Positions 23,136 to 31,914 of a stretch of DNA of 64,000 nt are shown piece after piece (the stretch's first letter is position 1; every line of letters starts with the position of its first letter). Both the position numbers and the translations under genes were made by a program. The DNA is taken from assembly GCF_036127095.1 (NCBI RefSeq), contig NZ_CP108006.1:4827501-4891500 (forward strand), given 5' to 3'. The notes beneath the pieces were generated by a model, which had not been told where the DNA came from, ran no database searches, and saw only the letters and a program-made list of their open reading frames with translations. Source of the DNA: Streptomyces sp. NBC_00335 (lineage in GTDB: Bacteria > Actinomycetota > Actinomycetes > Streptomycetales > Streptomycetaceae).

Positions 23136-23405
23136 GTGCGGGTGATTCTGGGGCACCTGGCCCGCACGTCGGCCGACCCCGTCCCCGCGACCGTGGTTCC
23201 GCTGATCCAGGATCTGCTCTGGGCGCACGCCAGGCCGTCCGACGTCCTTGAGCACGTACGAGTCCGCCCGGCTGCCCACGGGCTGGACGTCTACCTCTTC
23301 GTCAGCTCACCGAGCGAGGCATCGGCGATGGCCCGGATGCGTGAGCTGCTCTGCCGCGCGGAGCAGCCGATCGCCCGGCACGGCTTCAGCATCTGTCCGC
23401 GCTGA
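23136..23405 (+). CDS. Hypothetical 89-residue protein downstream of the VIGWD peptide
   Basis: Starts at GTG 23136, five bases after the peptide stop, so the two genes form an operon. The sequence (VPLIQDLLWAHARPSDVLEHVRVRP, LDVYLFVSSPSEASAMARMRELLC, RHGFSICPR) has alternating hydrophobic strands and helices, consistent with a small soluble alpha/beta fold. It has no signal peptide. I do not recognise a family. Partner functions such as peptide processing, immunity or modification are possible but unsupported. Confidence 0.65.
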   Translation: MRVILGHLARTSADPVPATVVPLIQDLLWAHARPSDVLEHVRVRPAAHGLDVYLFVSSPSEASAMARMRELLCRAEQPIARHGFSICPR

Positions 23406-23491
23406 TCCGGCGAAGCCTCATCAGGGTTGGCGATTTAACTCGACGCCCTTCCTCGTTCATCCCCCTGTCCTTCACCACACCCGGAGTCGTC

Positions 23492-24334
23492 ATGCCCGCA
23501 CGCCCGACCCGATCCGCCTTCAGTGCCGTTTCGATGGCCATCGCCGTCTGCGCAGCGGCCATGGCGACCGCCGGCTGCAGCACCGGCTCCGATGCCTCAC
23601 CGGTCGAGGCGGTCCGCGCAGCACCCCCCGTCTCCCAGACGCCCACCCCCTCGACGAGCGCTGCTCCGCCGGGCCGGGAATCCCCCGCACCGAAGGCGAC
23701 GAGCGGGCAGTCCCCGGATCCGGCAGCGCCCCAGGCGCCTGCCGGAAAGGCGGAGCAGGGGAAGGGCGATCCGGGCACGGCGCGCACCGTCGCGGTGAAG
23801 CCGGAGGGCCTGGAGAAGCTGCCCGTCGAGAAGACCCTCGGCTGGAAGCCGGACGGGCCCCTGAGCAGTCAGGAGCTGCAAGGGCAGAAGATCACGCTGA
23901 ACGAGTGCGGGACGGTCGAGGGCGCCACGCTCTGGCAGCAGCAGGGATACCTGAGTTCGGCCAGGAACGCCGCCGGCCAGCAGCTGTTCTTCTTCCCCGA
24001 CGTCGCGTCCGCCAAGGCCGCGTACGACCGGCTCGTAGCCGACATGAACACCTGCCAGAGCACTTCTCGCGGGCTCCAGGCCCGTGAGGGAGTGCCGCAG
24101 GACGCCGTCGTGACCGTCACCGCCACCTCCAAGGACGGCACCGCCTGGTCGCGGCACTGGAACGGAGTCGGCGGCATGTCGGCCCGTGACGTACAGACCA
24201 ACCACCTCTACGCCGTCCACCAGGGCGACCACCTCACGCTCTTCCAGTTCGACGAGCTGGCCGAGCGTCCCGCACCACCGCACGACACCGGCACGGACGC
24301 CGCCGTACTCGGCGCGCTCGCCGCCCAGAACTGA
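23492..24334 (+). CDS. Putative lipoprotein
   Basis: A 280-residue secreted protein. The signal peptide ends in lipobox ATAGC, making Cys29 the lipidation site. Residues 30-100 are a Pro/Ala/Ser linker. The folded part starts near residue 105 (PEGLEKLPVEKTLGWKP) and contains LNECGTVEGATLWQQQGYL and ADMNTCQST, whose cysteines could bond, as in PknH-sensor-like lipoproteins. It is similar in layout to the lipoprotein at 12634. It may be co-transcribed with the NlpC/P60 gene 69 bp downstream. Confidence 0.8.
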   Translation: MPARPTRSAFSAVSMAIAVCAAAMATAGCSTGSDASPVEAVRAAPPVSQTPTPSTSAAPPGRESPAPKATSGQSPDPAAPQAPAGKAEQGKGDPGTARTVAVKPEGLEKLPVEKTLGWKPDGPLSSQELQGQKITLNECGTVEGATLWQQQGYLSSARNAAGQQLFFFPDVASAKAAYDRLVADMNTCQSTSRGLQAREGVPQDAVVTVTATSKDGTAWSRHWNGVGGMSARDVQTNHLYAVHQGDHLTLFQFDELAERPAPPHDTGTDAAVLGALAAQN

Positions 24335-24403
24335 GTGCGGCCTCCCTTCGGGAACGGCCCCGCTCGATCCCTTTCCGCTCAACTCTCTTCATCAGGAGTC
24401 ACG

Positions 24404-25894
24404 TTGTCCGTCAAGATCTCGACCCTCCGCACCACGAGCGTCATCACCGCCGCCCTCGCGGCCTCGCTCGTCCTGTCCGTCCTTCCCGCCCAGGCCGACA
24501 GCCTGCAGGCCACCTACGCTTCCGTCACCTCCACCGGCTCACTGGGCAACAACGCCGCCCCCGGCGGCAAGGTCACTCGCAGCCAGGCCATATCCAGGGC
24601 CCAGGTCTGGGTGGACCAGAAGGTTCCCTACAGCACGAACGGCCTCGAAGCCCCGTACAGCTGGTGGGCCGACAGCAAGACCGGAGGCCGCTACCGACAG
24701 GACTGCTCCGGCTTCGTCTCGATGGCCTGGCAGCTCAACTCCAGCCGCACCACCCTGTCCCTGCCCGCCGTCTCCGCGCAGATCAACAAGTCGGACCTGA
24801 AGCCCGGCGACATCCTCAACAGCAACGATCACGTCGTCCTGTTCGCCGGCTGGCGCGACAAGAGTGCGGGCACCTTCAACTACTACCAGGAGAGCAGCCG
24901 TAGCCGGCCGACGAACTACAACACCGACGGCAACGTGTACGGGTCCACCCTGGCGAGCCACCCCATGAGCAGCTACCTGGCACTCCGCTACGACAACATC
25001 GCCGAGGACTCCGTGCCGGTGCCGACTCCTGCGTCGAGGGTGCATGTGGAGATCGTGGGTGCGGATGGGGGGATGCACAACACGGATGCGGATTATGCGG
25101 CGGGTCAGTGGACTGGGGCGTGGACTGCCATGGGTGGTAGTGCGCTGAAGGGTCTGACGAGTGCGGTGACGGGGAACACGATGCATGTGTTCGCTTTGGG
25201 GTCGACGGGTCGTGTGTATACGAAGGATGCGAATTACACGACTGGGCAGTGGAGTTCTGGTTGGCAGGAGGTTCCTGGGGACTTCGAGGGTGCGACGGCG
25301 ATTTCGGCTTCGGGGGTCGGTAACCAGGTGCATCTTGAGGTGCTTGGTGCGGGTGGTGTGATGCACAACACCGATGCGGATTACGGGACTGGTCAGTGGA
25401 CCGGTGTGTGGACGGACATGGGTGGTACGGGGCTGAAGGCTCTGACGAGTGCGGTGACGGGCAGCACGATGCACGTCTATGCGGTGGGTGCGGAGGGTCA
25501 GGTCTTCACGCGGGACGCGAATTACGCGACTGGTCAGTGGACGGGTTGGCAGTCGGTTCCGGGTGGGTTCCTGGGTGCGACGGCGATCTCGGCTTCGGGG
25601 GTCGGCAGCCAGGTGCATCTTGAGGTGCTTGGTGCGGGTGGTGTGATGCACAACACCGATGCGGATTACGGGACTGGTCAGTGGACCGGTGTGTGGACGG
25701 ACATGGGTGGTACGGGGCTGAAGGCTCTGACGAGTGCGGTGACGGACAAGACGATGCACGTCTATGCGGTGGGCGCTGGTGGTCAGGTCTTCACGCGGGA
25801 CGCCAATTACGCGACCGGTCAGTGGACGGGTTGGCAGTCCGTTCCCGGTGACGAGTCCGGTGCGACCGCCATCACCGCCTCCACCACCAAGTAA
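24404..25894 (+). CDS. Secreted NlpC/P60-like amidase with beta-propeller lectin domain
   Basis: A 496-residue secreted protein starting at TTG 24404, chosen because AGGAG is six bases upstream and a signal peptide (residues 8-31, LSVLPAQAD) follows immediately. The N-terminal domain (60-200) carries the catalytic pair C101 (QDCSGFVSMAW) and H143 (NDHVVLFAGW), characteristic of NlpC/P60-type peptidoglycan amidases. The C-terminal 290 residues consist of three 95-residue units containing QVHLEVLGAGGVMHN and ADYGTGQWTGVW, a tachylectin/PLL-type beta-propeller likely to bind sugars. The same C-terminal DNA is repeated in the next gene. Codon use there is less GC-biased than in the catalytic domain. 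Confidence 0.88.
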   Translation: MSVKISTLRTTSVITAALAASLVLSVLPAQADSLQATYASVTSTGSLGNNAAPGGKVTRSQAISRAQVWVDQKVPYSTNGLEAPYSWWADSKTGGRYRQDCSGFVSMAWQLNSSRTTLSLPAVSAQINKSDLKPGDILNSNDHVVLFAGWRDKSAGTFNYYQESSRSRPTNYNTDGNVYGSTLASHPMSSYLALRYDNIAEDSVPVPTPASRVHVEIVGADGGMHNTDADYAAGQWTGAWTAMGGSALKGLTSAVTGNTMHVFALGSTGRVYTKDANYTTGQWSSGWQEVPGDFEGATAISASGVGNQVHLEVLGAGGVMHNTDADYGTGQWTGVWTDMGGTGLKALTSAVTGSTMHVYAVGAEGQVFTRDANYATGQWTGWQSVPGGFLGATAISASGVGSQVHLEVLGAGGVMHNTDADYGTGQWTGVWTDMGGTGLKALTSAVTDKTMHVYAVGAGGQVFTRDANYATGQWTGWQSVPGDESGATAITASTTK

Positions 25895-25909
25895 CACCCA
25901 GGCAGGCCC
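25022..25909 (+). repeat. 888-bp direct repeat encoding the lectin domain, copy A
   Basis: By eye identical to 26612-27499 except at four positions, all synonymous, and including the stop codon and 15 bases beyond. Internally it holds units of 285 bp (95 codons), the last two (25316-25600 and 25601-25885) nearly identical. Confidence 0.95.
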
Positions 25910-26032
25910 CGAGGACAGGGGCATGACGTCCGGACGAAATGCCGGGCGGCATGCCCCCTGTCCCCCTCATGGCGCCGAGCCCCCTTGCCGGCACGCCACC
26001 ACCGTCCTTGCGCCCAGAAAGCCGATTCCCTC

Positions 26033-27484
26033 ATGAAGAACCACGCCCGACGTCTCCTCTCCATAGCCGTGATGACCGGCGCCCTCGCCGCACCGATGCT
26101 CGTCGCCGCAGGCCCCGCGCACGCCCTGCTCCCCAACCGGTCCTGCGGAACCATCGCCGGTACCGACAGTGCGACCGCCGCGAACCTCAACAAGGTCCTC
26201 ACGGGCAAACTGCGCGGCGCGATGAACGCCTACCGTCTCTCCTGTGCGCGGGCCATAGCCGATGCCTCCCGCGACCGCGGTCTGGCGGACCGGGCCGCGG
26301 TCATCGCCATCACGACGGCCATCGTCGAGTCCGTGCTGGAGAACAACCCCAACAGGCTGGACCTCGACAGCGTGGGCCTCTTCCAGCAGCGGGACAGCTG
26401 GGGGAGCTTCGAGAACCGGCTCAACCCCACCTGGTCCACGAACGCCTTCCTCAACGAGATGGTGCACCTCTATCCGAACAACTCCTGGCAGAGCCAGCCG
26501 ATTGGTGTCGTGAGCCAGAAGGTCCAGCGTTCGGCGTACCCCGACCGCTATCAGCCCGAGGCCGCCGACGCACAGCGAATACTCAACGCCCTCTCCGCTC
26601 CCCCGCCCGCTCCGACTCCTGCGTCGAGGGTGCATGTGGAGATCGTGGGTGCGGATGGGGGGATGCACAACACGGATGCGGATTATGCGGCGGGTCAGTG
26701 GACTGGGGCGTGGACTGCCATGGGTGGTAGTGCGCTGAAGGGTCTGACGAGTGCGGTGACGGGGAACACGATGCATGTGTTCGCTTTGGGGTCGACGGGT
26801 CGTGTGTATACGAAGGATGCGAATTACACGACTGGGCAGTGGAGTTCTGGTTGGCAGGAGGTTCCTGGGGACTTCGAGGGTGCGACTGCGATTTCGGCTT
26901 CGGGGGTCGGTAACCAGGTGCATCTTGAGGTGCTTGGTGCGGGTGGTGTGATGCACAACACCGATGCGGATTACGGGACTGGTCAGTGGACCGGTGTGTG
27001 GACGGACATGGGTGGTACGGGGCTGAAGGCTCTGACGAGTGCGGTGACGGGCAGCACGATGCACGTCTATGCGGTGGGTGCGGAGGGTCAGGTCTTCACG
27101 CGGGATGCCAATTACGCGACTGGTCAGTGGACGGGTTGGCAGTCGGTTCCGGGTGGGTTCCTGGGTGCGACGGCGATTTCGGCTTCGGGGGTCGGCAGCC
27201 AGGTGCATCTTGAGGTGCTTGGTGCGGGTGGTGTGATGCACAACACCGATGCGGATTACGGGACTGGTCAGTGGACCGGTGTGTGGACGGACATGGGTGG
27301 TACGGGGCTGAAGGCTCTGACGAGTGCGGTGACGGACAAGACGATGCACGTCTATGCGGTGGGCGCTGGTGGTCAGGTCTTCACGCGGGACGCCAATTAC
27401 GCGACCGGTCAGTGGACGGGTTGGCAGTCCGTTCCCGGTGACGAGTCCGGTGCGACCGCCATCACCGCCTCCACCACCAAGTAA
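26033..27484 (+). CDS. Secreted lysozyme-like protein with beta-propeller lectin domain
   Basis: A 483-residue secreted protein. Residues 1-31 are a signal peptide (ATG 26033, ending AGPAHA). Residues 35-195 resemble the catalytic lobe of phage and actinobacterial lytic transglycosylase-like proteins: AVIAITTAIVESVLENNPNR, VGLFQQRDSWG and LNPTWSTNAFLNEM; E108 or nearby in IVESVLEN would be the catalytic acid. The C-terminal domain is identical in protein sequence to that of the preceding gene. The two genes are 138 bp apart on the same strand and would make enzymes that cut glycan and peptide bonds while targeting the same ligand. Confidence 0.85.
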   Translation: MKNHARRLLSIAVMTGALAAPMLVAAGPAHALLPNRSCGTIAGTDSATAANLNKVLTGKLRGAMNAYRLSCARAIADASRDRGLADRAAVIAITTAIVESVLENNPNRLDLDSVGLFQQRDSWGSFENRLNPTWSTNAFLNEMVHLYPNNSWQSQPIGVVSQKVQRSAYPDRYQPEAADAQRILNALSAPPPAPTPASRVHVEIVGADGGMHNTDADYAAGQWTGAWTAMGGSALKGLTSAVTGNTMHVFALGSTGRVYTKDANYTTGQWSSGWQEVPGDFEGATAISASGVGNQVHLEVLGAGGVMHNTDADYGTGQWTGVWTDMGGTGLKALTSAVTGSTMHVYAVGAEGQVFTRDANYATGQWTGWQSVPGGFLGATAISASGVGSQVHLEVLGAGGVMHNTDADYGTGQWTGVWTDMGGTGLKALTSAVTDKTMHVYAVGAGGQVFTRDANYATGQWTGWQSVPGDESGATAITASTTK

Positions 27485-27499
27485 CACCCAGGCAGGCCC
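26612..27499 (+). repeat. 888-bp direct repeat encoding the lectin domain, copy B
   Basis: Second copy of the repeat at 25022-25909, offset 1590 bp. The near-identity shows a recent duplication or continued gene conversion. Confidence 0.95.
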
Positions 27500-27507
27500 G
27501 GTCGCCC

Positions 27508-28701
27508 CTACCGCATCGACGGTCGGGGCGTCCGGGCTGTGCCGGTGTCGCCCGCGGGCTCGTAGGCGGCGGCGACCTTGAGGAGCCAGGCGATCTCCTC
27601 GCGCGGTGTGCGGCCTCCGGTGGTGCGGTCGAGGGTGGCAGGGAGTGCGGGGGCCGGCAGGTGCCGGGCCCGCTGTTGTACGGAGAGCCGGAGCCAGCGG
27701 GCTTCCGTGGCGGCCCGGTCCGTGTCGCCGGCGGCGTGCGGCACGGCGGCCGGGGGGTCCTCGGCGGGGGTGTCGTCGCGCAGGGCGAGGGCGGCGTCGC
27801 GGATGGCGAAGGCGCGGTGGGCCACGTCGAGGGAGCGGTCGCCGAAGGTGAACAGTTCGCGGACGCGGCTGGTGGCGGGCGTGCCCAGGACCACGTGCGG
27901 CACCGCCGTCACGAGGTCCGCCCACAGCGGGTGCAGCCGCCACAGTGCGTACTGGTCACGGAAGTAGCGGACCAGGACCCGGGTCGGCGGAATGGATACG
28001 CCGAGGAAGAGCAGCACCACGGTGATGGCGGGCAGCAGCTCGCTGATCGAGTCCGTGAGCGGTACGGGATTGCCGTCGGCGTCCAGGATCGTGGAGTCGC
28101 CCTGCCTCAGGATGAAGTAGATCCGGTAGAGGGTGTAGAGGAACCCGTTGGCCGTCGCCGCGGCCAGGCAGGTGACCCCGACCCGGAGCAGCCCGGGGGC
28201 CACGTTGCGGCGGTTCGACCAGAAGAGGACCGTCGCCTGTACGGAGGACGCCGCGTACACGGAGTAGAAGACGCCCAGGTAGAGCTGCACACCGGGGTGG
28301 CCGTAGTGGGCGTCGATGCCGTACGCGCCGGTGTAGTCGTGCGGGAGGGCGAACGCGAAGAGGGCCGTCAGGACGGCCATCGCGGTTCCGGTGAAGATCA
28401 GCCTCAGGCGTGCGGCGCGCTCCTGACCGGGCCGCTTGTGGATCGCGTGGACGTAGTCGAGGAGGAAGGAGGCGGCCGCGACTCCGGCGAGGTGCTTGAC
28501 GAGCAGGGTGACGTCGCCGATCCCGGTCAGCGACTCCAGCAAGCCCGCGATCCGGGGCGGGCGGGTGCTGAGCCCGATCGCGCCCGCGACGAAGGTGGCC
28601 CACAACGCGCGGTTCGCCCGGGTGCCGAACGCGGAGGGCGTGCGCCAGATCACCACGCTCCAGGCGAGCAGCGGCATCAGCCATTCGAACAGCGGGCGCA
28701 T
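27508..28701 (-). CDS. MAB_1171c-family putative membrane transporter
   Basis: A 397-residue membrane protein with about seven predicted helices in residues 5-260 (LFEWLMPLLAWSVVIWR, ATFVAGAIGL, LAGVAAASFLLDYVHAI and so on) and a soluble C-terminal 150-residue tail (VRYFRDQYALWRLHPLWADLVTAVP). This arrangement fits the actinobacterial family known as MAB_1171c putative transporters. ATG 28701 shares one base with the stop of the ImmA gene upstream. The XRE-ImmA-membrane protein order recurs in streptomycetes; its function is not established. Confidence 0.8.
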   Translation of the reverse strand: MRPLFEWLMPLLAWSVVIWRTPSAFGTRANRALWATFVAGAIGLSTRPPRIAGLLESLTGIGDVTLLVKHLAGVAAASFLLDYVHAIHKRPGQERAARLRLIFTGTAMAVLTALFAFALPHDYTGAYGIDAHYGHPGVQLYLGVFYSVYAASSVQATVLFWSNRRNVAPGLLRVGVTCLAAATANGFLYTLYRIYFILRQGDSTILDADGNPVPLTDSISELLPAITVVLLFLGVSIPPTRVLVRYFRDQYALWRLHPLWADLVTAVPHVVLGTPATSRVRELFTFGDRSLDVAHRAFAIRDAALALRDDTPAEDPPAAVPHAAGDTDRAATEARWLRLSVQQRARHLPAPALPATLDRTTGGRTPREEIAWLLKVAAAYEPAGDTGTARTPRPSMR

Positions 28702-29222
28702 CAGCGCTTCCTCCAGCGGCGGGTGCGGACCGGGTGCAACAGGCTGTCGGCCAGCCGGCCGGAGGCGGGATCGAGCTGGTCCGTGGACCCGCAGCGGTCG
28801 GCCAGCAGGAGCGCGATCATTTCCGCCTCCTGTTCCTCGGCGGTGTCGTAGTTCGTACGGTTCCCGCCCATCACCTGGGCGACGGCTTCCGGTGTCAGGT
28901 CGGGCATCAGCGCGGCCAGGTGGGACAGTTCCACGACGCCGGAATGGCCGCACAGGACGTGGCCGAGTTCGTGGAGCTTGATGAGGTCCTGGTGCGCGGG
29001 GCTGGTGTGCTGCTCGTAGAAGACGACGTCGACGCTCGGCATGGCGATCCACATGCCGCAGGGCGCGTCACGGCCCAGTACGGGCAGGGGCTCCATCACG
29101 ATGGGCCGGCCGCGTTGGTGTTCCAGGGAGGCGCGGAAGCCTTCGACGGTGAACGGGCTCGGCAGGTCCAGGCCCGCGAGCACGGCCTCACAGCGTTTGC
29201 GCAGACCTCGGGGAAGCGGCAT
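28701..29222 (-). CDS. ImmA/IrrE-type metallopeptidase
   Basis: A 173-residue protein with the zinc motif HELGH (LIKLHELGHVLCGH) and a downstream Glu-rich helix EEQEAEMIALLLADR supplying the third ligand. ImmA/IrrE peptidases cleave a partner repressor; here that partner is probably the XRE protein encoded immediately upstream. ATG 29222 gives the usual N-terminus (LRKRCEAVLAGLDLPSPF); GTG 29276, directly after the upstream stop, would add 18 residues and cannot be excluded. Confidence 0.88.
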   Translation of the reverse strand: MPLPRGLRKRCEAVLAGLDLPSPFTVEGFRASLEHQRGRPIVMEPLPVLGRDAPCGMWIAMPSVDVVFYEQHTSPAHQDLIKLHELGHVLCGHSGVVELSHLAALMPDLTPEAVAQVMGGNRTNYDTAEEQEAEMIALLLADRCGSTDQLDPASGRLADSLLHPVRTRRWRKR

Positions 29223-29276
29223 GTGTGAAGGAACGTTTCTGTCGAGGTGGAAAGGGAGCGGGCCCGCTGGTCGCAC

Positions 29277-29822
29277 TCACTCGGTGCCGGTCGGCCCGTG
29301 CCTCGATTCGCCGCTTCCGGCGTTGTCCTCGAGCTGTTTGAGCTTGTCGGCGAGGGCGACCAGCATGTGGAGACTGCCGTCCGAGAGTCCCGAAGCCCGC
29401 TGGACGAGGCTGACCACCTCGGAGTTGCCCAGGGCCTGCCGCAGATCCCCGATCTTTTCCAGCCGCTCCAGCTGTTCGTCCACCACGGCGGCCTTGGCGT
29501 CGTCCACGAAGTAGCTCGCACCGGCCCGGATCCCGAAGCCGCGGCCGAGCCAGTCGAGGGTGTCCACGGTGGGGTTGGGGACCTGCCCCTTCTGGGTCAC
29601 GCCGTGGTGCAGGTTGCGGATGGTGTCCTTGGAGATGACGTCGCGCCCCGCCAGCCGGTTGATGCGCTCGGTCAGTTCGCGGTACGTCGGTGCCCGTCCA
29701 CCCGCTTTGACCGCCTCACGGCCGATCAGCCGGTCCACCCGCTCGGCGATCTTCCGCGCACGTTCCGCCGAACGCACAGGTCCCTCCGCGTCACCGGCGA
29801 CGCCGTGCTCCACCGAATTCAC
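29277..29822 (-). CDS. XRE family transcriptional regulator
   Basis: A 181-residue regulator. The N-terminal half holds an HTH (PTYRELTERINRLAGRDVISKDTIRNLHHG) and is followed by a helical segment with QLERLEKIGDLRQALGNSEVVSLVQRASGLS. GTG 29822 with GGGG upstream is the start. It is the first gene of a three-gene operon with an ImmA-type peptidase and a membrane transporter, so peptidase cleavage of this protein is a likely regulatory step (inference from ImmR-ImmA). Confidence 0.85.
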   Translation of the reverse strand: MNSVEHGVAGDAEGPVRSAERARKIAERVDRLIGREAVKAGGRAPTYRELTERINRLAGRDVISKDTIRNLHHGVTQKGQVPNPTVDTLDWLGRGFGIRAGASYFVDDAKAAVVDEQLERLEKIGDLRQALGNSEVVSLVQRASGLSDGSLHMLVALADKLKQLEDNAGSGESRHGPTGTE

Positions 29823-29944
29823 CCCGACCCCCGATCAAGACTCCTACCGTACCGTCGGGCCACCGGTCCCGGTACGGCATCGGCCGGCACCGGAGATGCA
29901 CGGCCGCGGACGGCCGCGCACCTCCGGTCAGCGGTCACCCGTCC

Positions 29945-31198
29945 CTACGCCGCCTGCAGCGCGAGCGTCGGTGAAAGCCTCGCCGCGCGGACCGCCGGGT
30001 AGAGGCCTGCGACCGTGCCGATGGCCAGGGTTGAGGCGAAGCCGCCCGTGACCGCCCAGAGGGGGACCACCCAGGGGAGGTCGCCGGCTCGGGCGTACAC
30101 CGCCGTGGCCGCGCCGCCCAGCACGATGCCCGCCAGGCCGCCCAGGCCCGACAGGAGCAGGGACTCCGTGACGAACTGGATGCGGATCTGGCCCTTGGTG
30201 GCGCCCAGGGAGCGGCGCAGGCCGATCTCGTGCCGGCGTTCCAGTACCGAGATGATCATGGTGTTGGCCACCCCGACCCCGCCCACCAGCAGGGCGATGC
30301 CGCCGAGGCCGAGGAGGAGGGTGCTGAAGGCGCCCTCGGTGGCGGCCTTCGCCTGGAGGGCCGCCGACGGGTCGGTGACCGAGACCGTGGTCGGGCTCTG
30401 CGGGTTGGCCGTCTTGGCGATGAGGTTCCGGACCTGCTGGACGCGGTCGTCGGCGGAGCGCTCGTAGACCGACGTGGGGTGGCCGTCGAAGCCCAGGAGG
30501 CTCTGGGCGGCATCCCAGCCGATGAGCGCCGAGCGTTCGATCTCCGGGGCGAGGGGGATCGGCTCCAGGATGCCGATGACGGTGAAGTACTGCCCGCCGA
30601 TGAAGACCTGCCCGCCCGGCGCCGTCATGCCCAAGCGCTCGGCGGTGACGTGCCCGAGGACCACGGACGGGTAGCGGCCCGTCGCGTCGTTGAGCCAGCT
30701 CCCGCTGTGCATCCGGGCCCGGAGCGTCTTCAGGAGCTCGTCCTTCGCCGCCTTCAGGGCGATGCCGCCCGTCTCCTCCTTCGGGATGTTCTCGCTGCGG
30801 CGGACGGACTCCATCACGTCGCCCGTCGTGCCGACCGATTCGACCCCGTCGATCCGGGCGATCATGCCGGGGGCGTCCTTCGGCAGCTTGGTGTCCTGTC
30901 CCGAGAACATCGACTGGCCGGGGGTCGCGACCATCATGTTCGTGCCGAGCTTGTCGAGTTCCTGGAGCAGCTTGGCCTGGCTCGACGAGGAGATGCCGAC
31001 GACCGCGATCATCGTCGCGATGCCGATCGCGATCCCGAGCGCCGACAGGAACACGCGCATCGGCCGCGAGCGCAGCCCCGCCGATCCCACGTGGAACACG
31101 TCCCGCGGGCCGAGGCGCGGCGGGGACAGCTTGCGGGCTTTCCTCTCGGCCGCGCGGGCCTTCTTCTCCGCCGCGCGGGACTTCGTACGGGCACCCAC
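29945..31198 (-). CDS. MacB-like ABC transporter permease
   Basis: A 417-residue permease. One membrane helix near residue 42 (FLSALGIAIGIATMIAVVGI) is followed by a large extracytoplasmic MacB-PCD domain (70-270) and three C-terminal helices (LLLGLGGIALLVGGVGVANTM, LLSGLGGLAGIVLGG, AIGTVAGLYPAVRAARLSP). ERRHEIGLRRSLGATKGQI is the FtsX-type coupling loop. GTG 31198 shares one base with the ATPase stop. With the ATPase and the membrane-fusion-like protein it forms a MacAB-type exporter or mechanotransmitter. The N-terminal 30 residues are Arg/Lys/Ala-rich. Confidence 0.9.
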   Translation of the reverse strand: MGARTKSRAAEKKARAAERKARKLSPPRLGPRDVFHVGSAGLRSRPMRVFLSALGIAIGIATMIAVVGISSSSQAKLLQELDKLGTNMMVATPGQSMFSGQDTKLPKDAPGMIARIDGVESVGTTGDVMESVRRSENIPKEETGGIALKAAKDELLKTLRARMHSGSWLNDATGRYPSVVLGHVTAERLGMTAPGGQVFIGGQYFTVIGILEPIPLAPEIERSALIGWDAAQSLLGFDGHPTSVYERSADDRVQQVRNLIAKTANPQSPTTVSVTDPSAALQAKAATEGAFSTLLLGLGGIALLVGGVGVANTMIISVLERRHEIGLRRSLGATKGQIRIQFVTESLLLSGLGGLAGIVLGGAATAVYARAGDLPWVVPLWAVTGGFASTLAIGTVAGLYPAVRAARLSPTLALQAA

Positions 31199-31914
31199 TA
31201 CGCGCCCACCCCCAGCGCGCTCGCGTCCGCGTTCCACACGTCCGCCACGATCTCGCCGTCGCGGATGCGGACCTGCCGGGGCAGGCTCGCCGCGATCTCG
31301 TTGTCGTGGGTGATCACGGCGATGGTGGCCCCGTCCTGGTTGAGCTCGTGCAGCAGTTCCATCACCGATTCGCCGGACGCCGTGTCCAGGGCGCCCGTCG
31401 GTTCGTCGGCGAGCAGCAGGTCCGGTTCGCCCGCCACCGCGCGGGCGATCGCCACGCGCTGCTTCTGGCCGCCGGACAGTTCGTGCGGCCGGTGGTCCAT
31501 GCGGTCGCCGAGGCCGACGCGCTCCAGGGCGCGTTCCGCCCGCCGTCCGCGTTCGGCGCGGGACAGGCCGGAGTACAGCAGTCCCTCGGCGACGTTGGCC
31601 CGGGCGCTGATGCCCGGTACCAGGTGGAAGGACTGGAACACGAAGCCGACGTGGCGGGAGCGCAGCGCCGACAGGGAGCGGTCGGAGAGGGTCGCGATGT
31701 CGTACCCGGCGATGGCGACGCGGCCGGCGGTCGGCCGGTCGAGGGTTCCGACGATGTGCAGGAGCGTGGACTTTCCCGAGCCCGACGGTCCTACGATGGC
31801 GAGGAGTTCGCCGTTCAGGACGGTGAGGTCGACTCCGCGCAGGGCCGCGACCCCGCCGGGGTACTCCTTGGTGACTCCGGTCAGTTCGACGACCGCGTGG
31901 GCGTGTGTGTTCAT
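31198..31914 (-). CDS. MacB/LolD-type ABC transporter ATP-binding protein
   Basis: A 238-residue ATPase. Walker A is GPSGSGKST (42-50), the signature LSGGQKQR, Walker B DLLLADEPTGALD, and the switch His in AVITHDNEIA. Family members energise MacB-like permeases that export peptides, antibiotics or lipoproteins. ATG 31914 overlaps the upstream gene's stop by four bases and its own stop overlaps the permease start, showing tight coupling. Confidence 0.95.
   Translation of the reverse strand: MNTHAHAVVELTGVTKEYPGGVAALRGVDLTVLNGELLAIVGPSGSGKSTLLHIVGTLDRPTAGRVAIAGYDIATLSDRSLSALRSRHVGFVFQSFHLVPGISARANVAEGLLYSGLSRAERGRRAERALERVGLGDRMDHRPHELSGGQKQRVAIARAVAGEPDLLLADEPTGALDTASGESVMELLHELNQDGATIAVITHDNEIAASLPRQVRIRDGEIVADVWNADASALGVGA

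Noticed and set aside
23386..24382. Opposite-strand frames across the lipoprotein gene
   Set aside because: They have no start context or motifs; the plus-strand frame has a signal peptide and lipobox.
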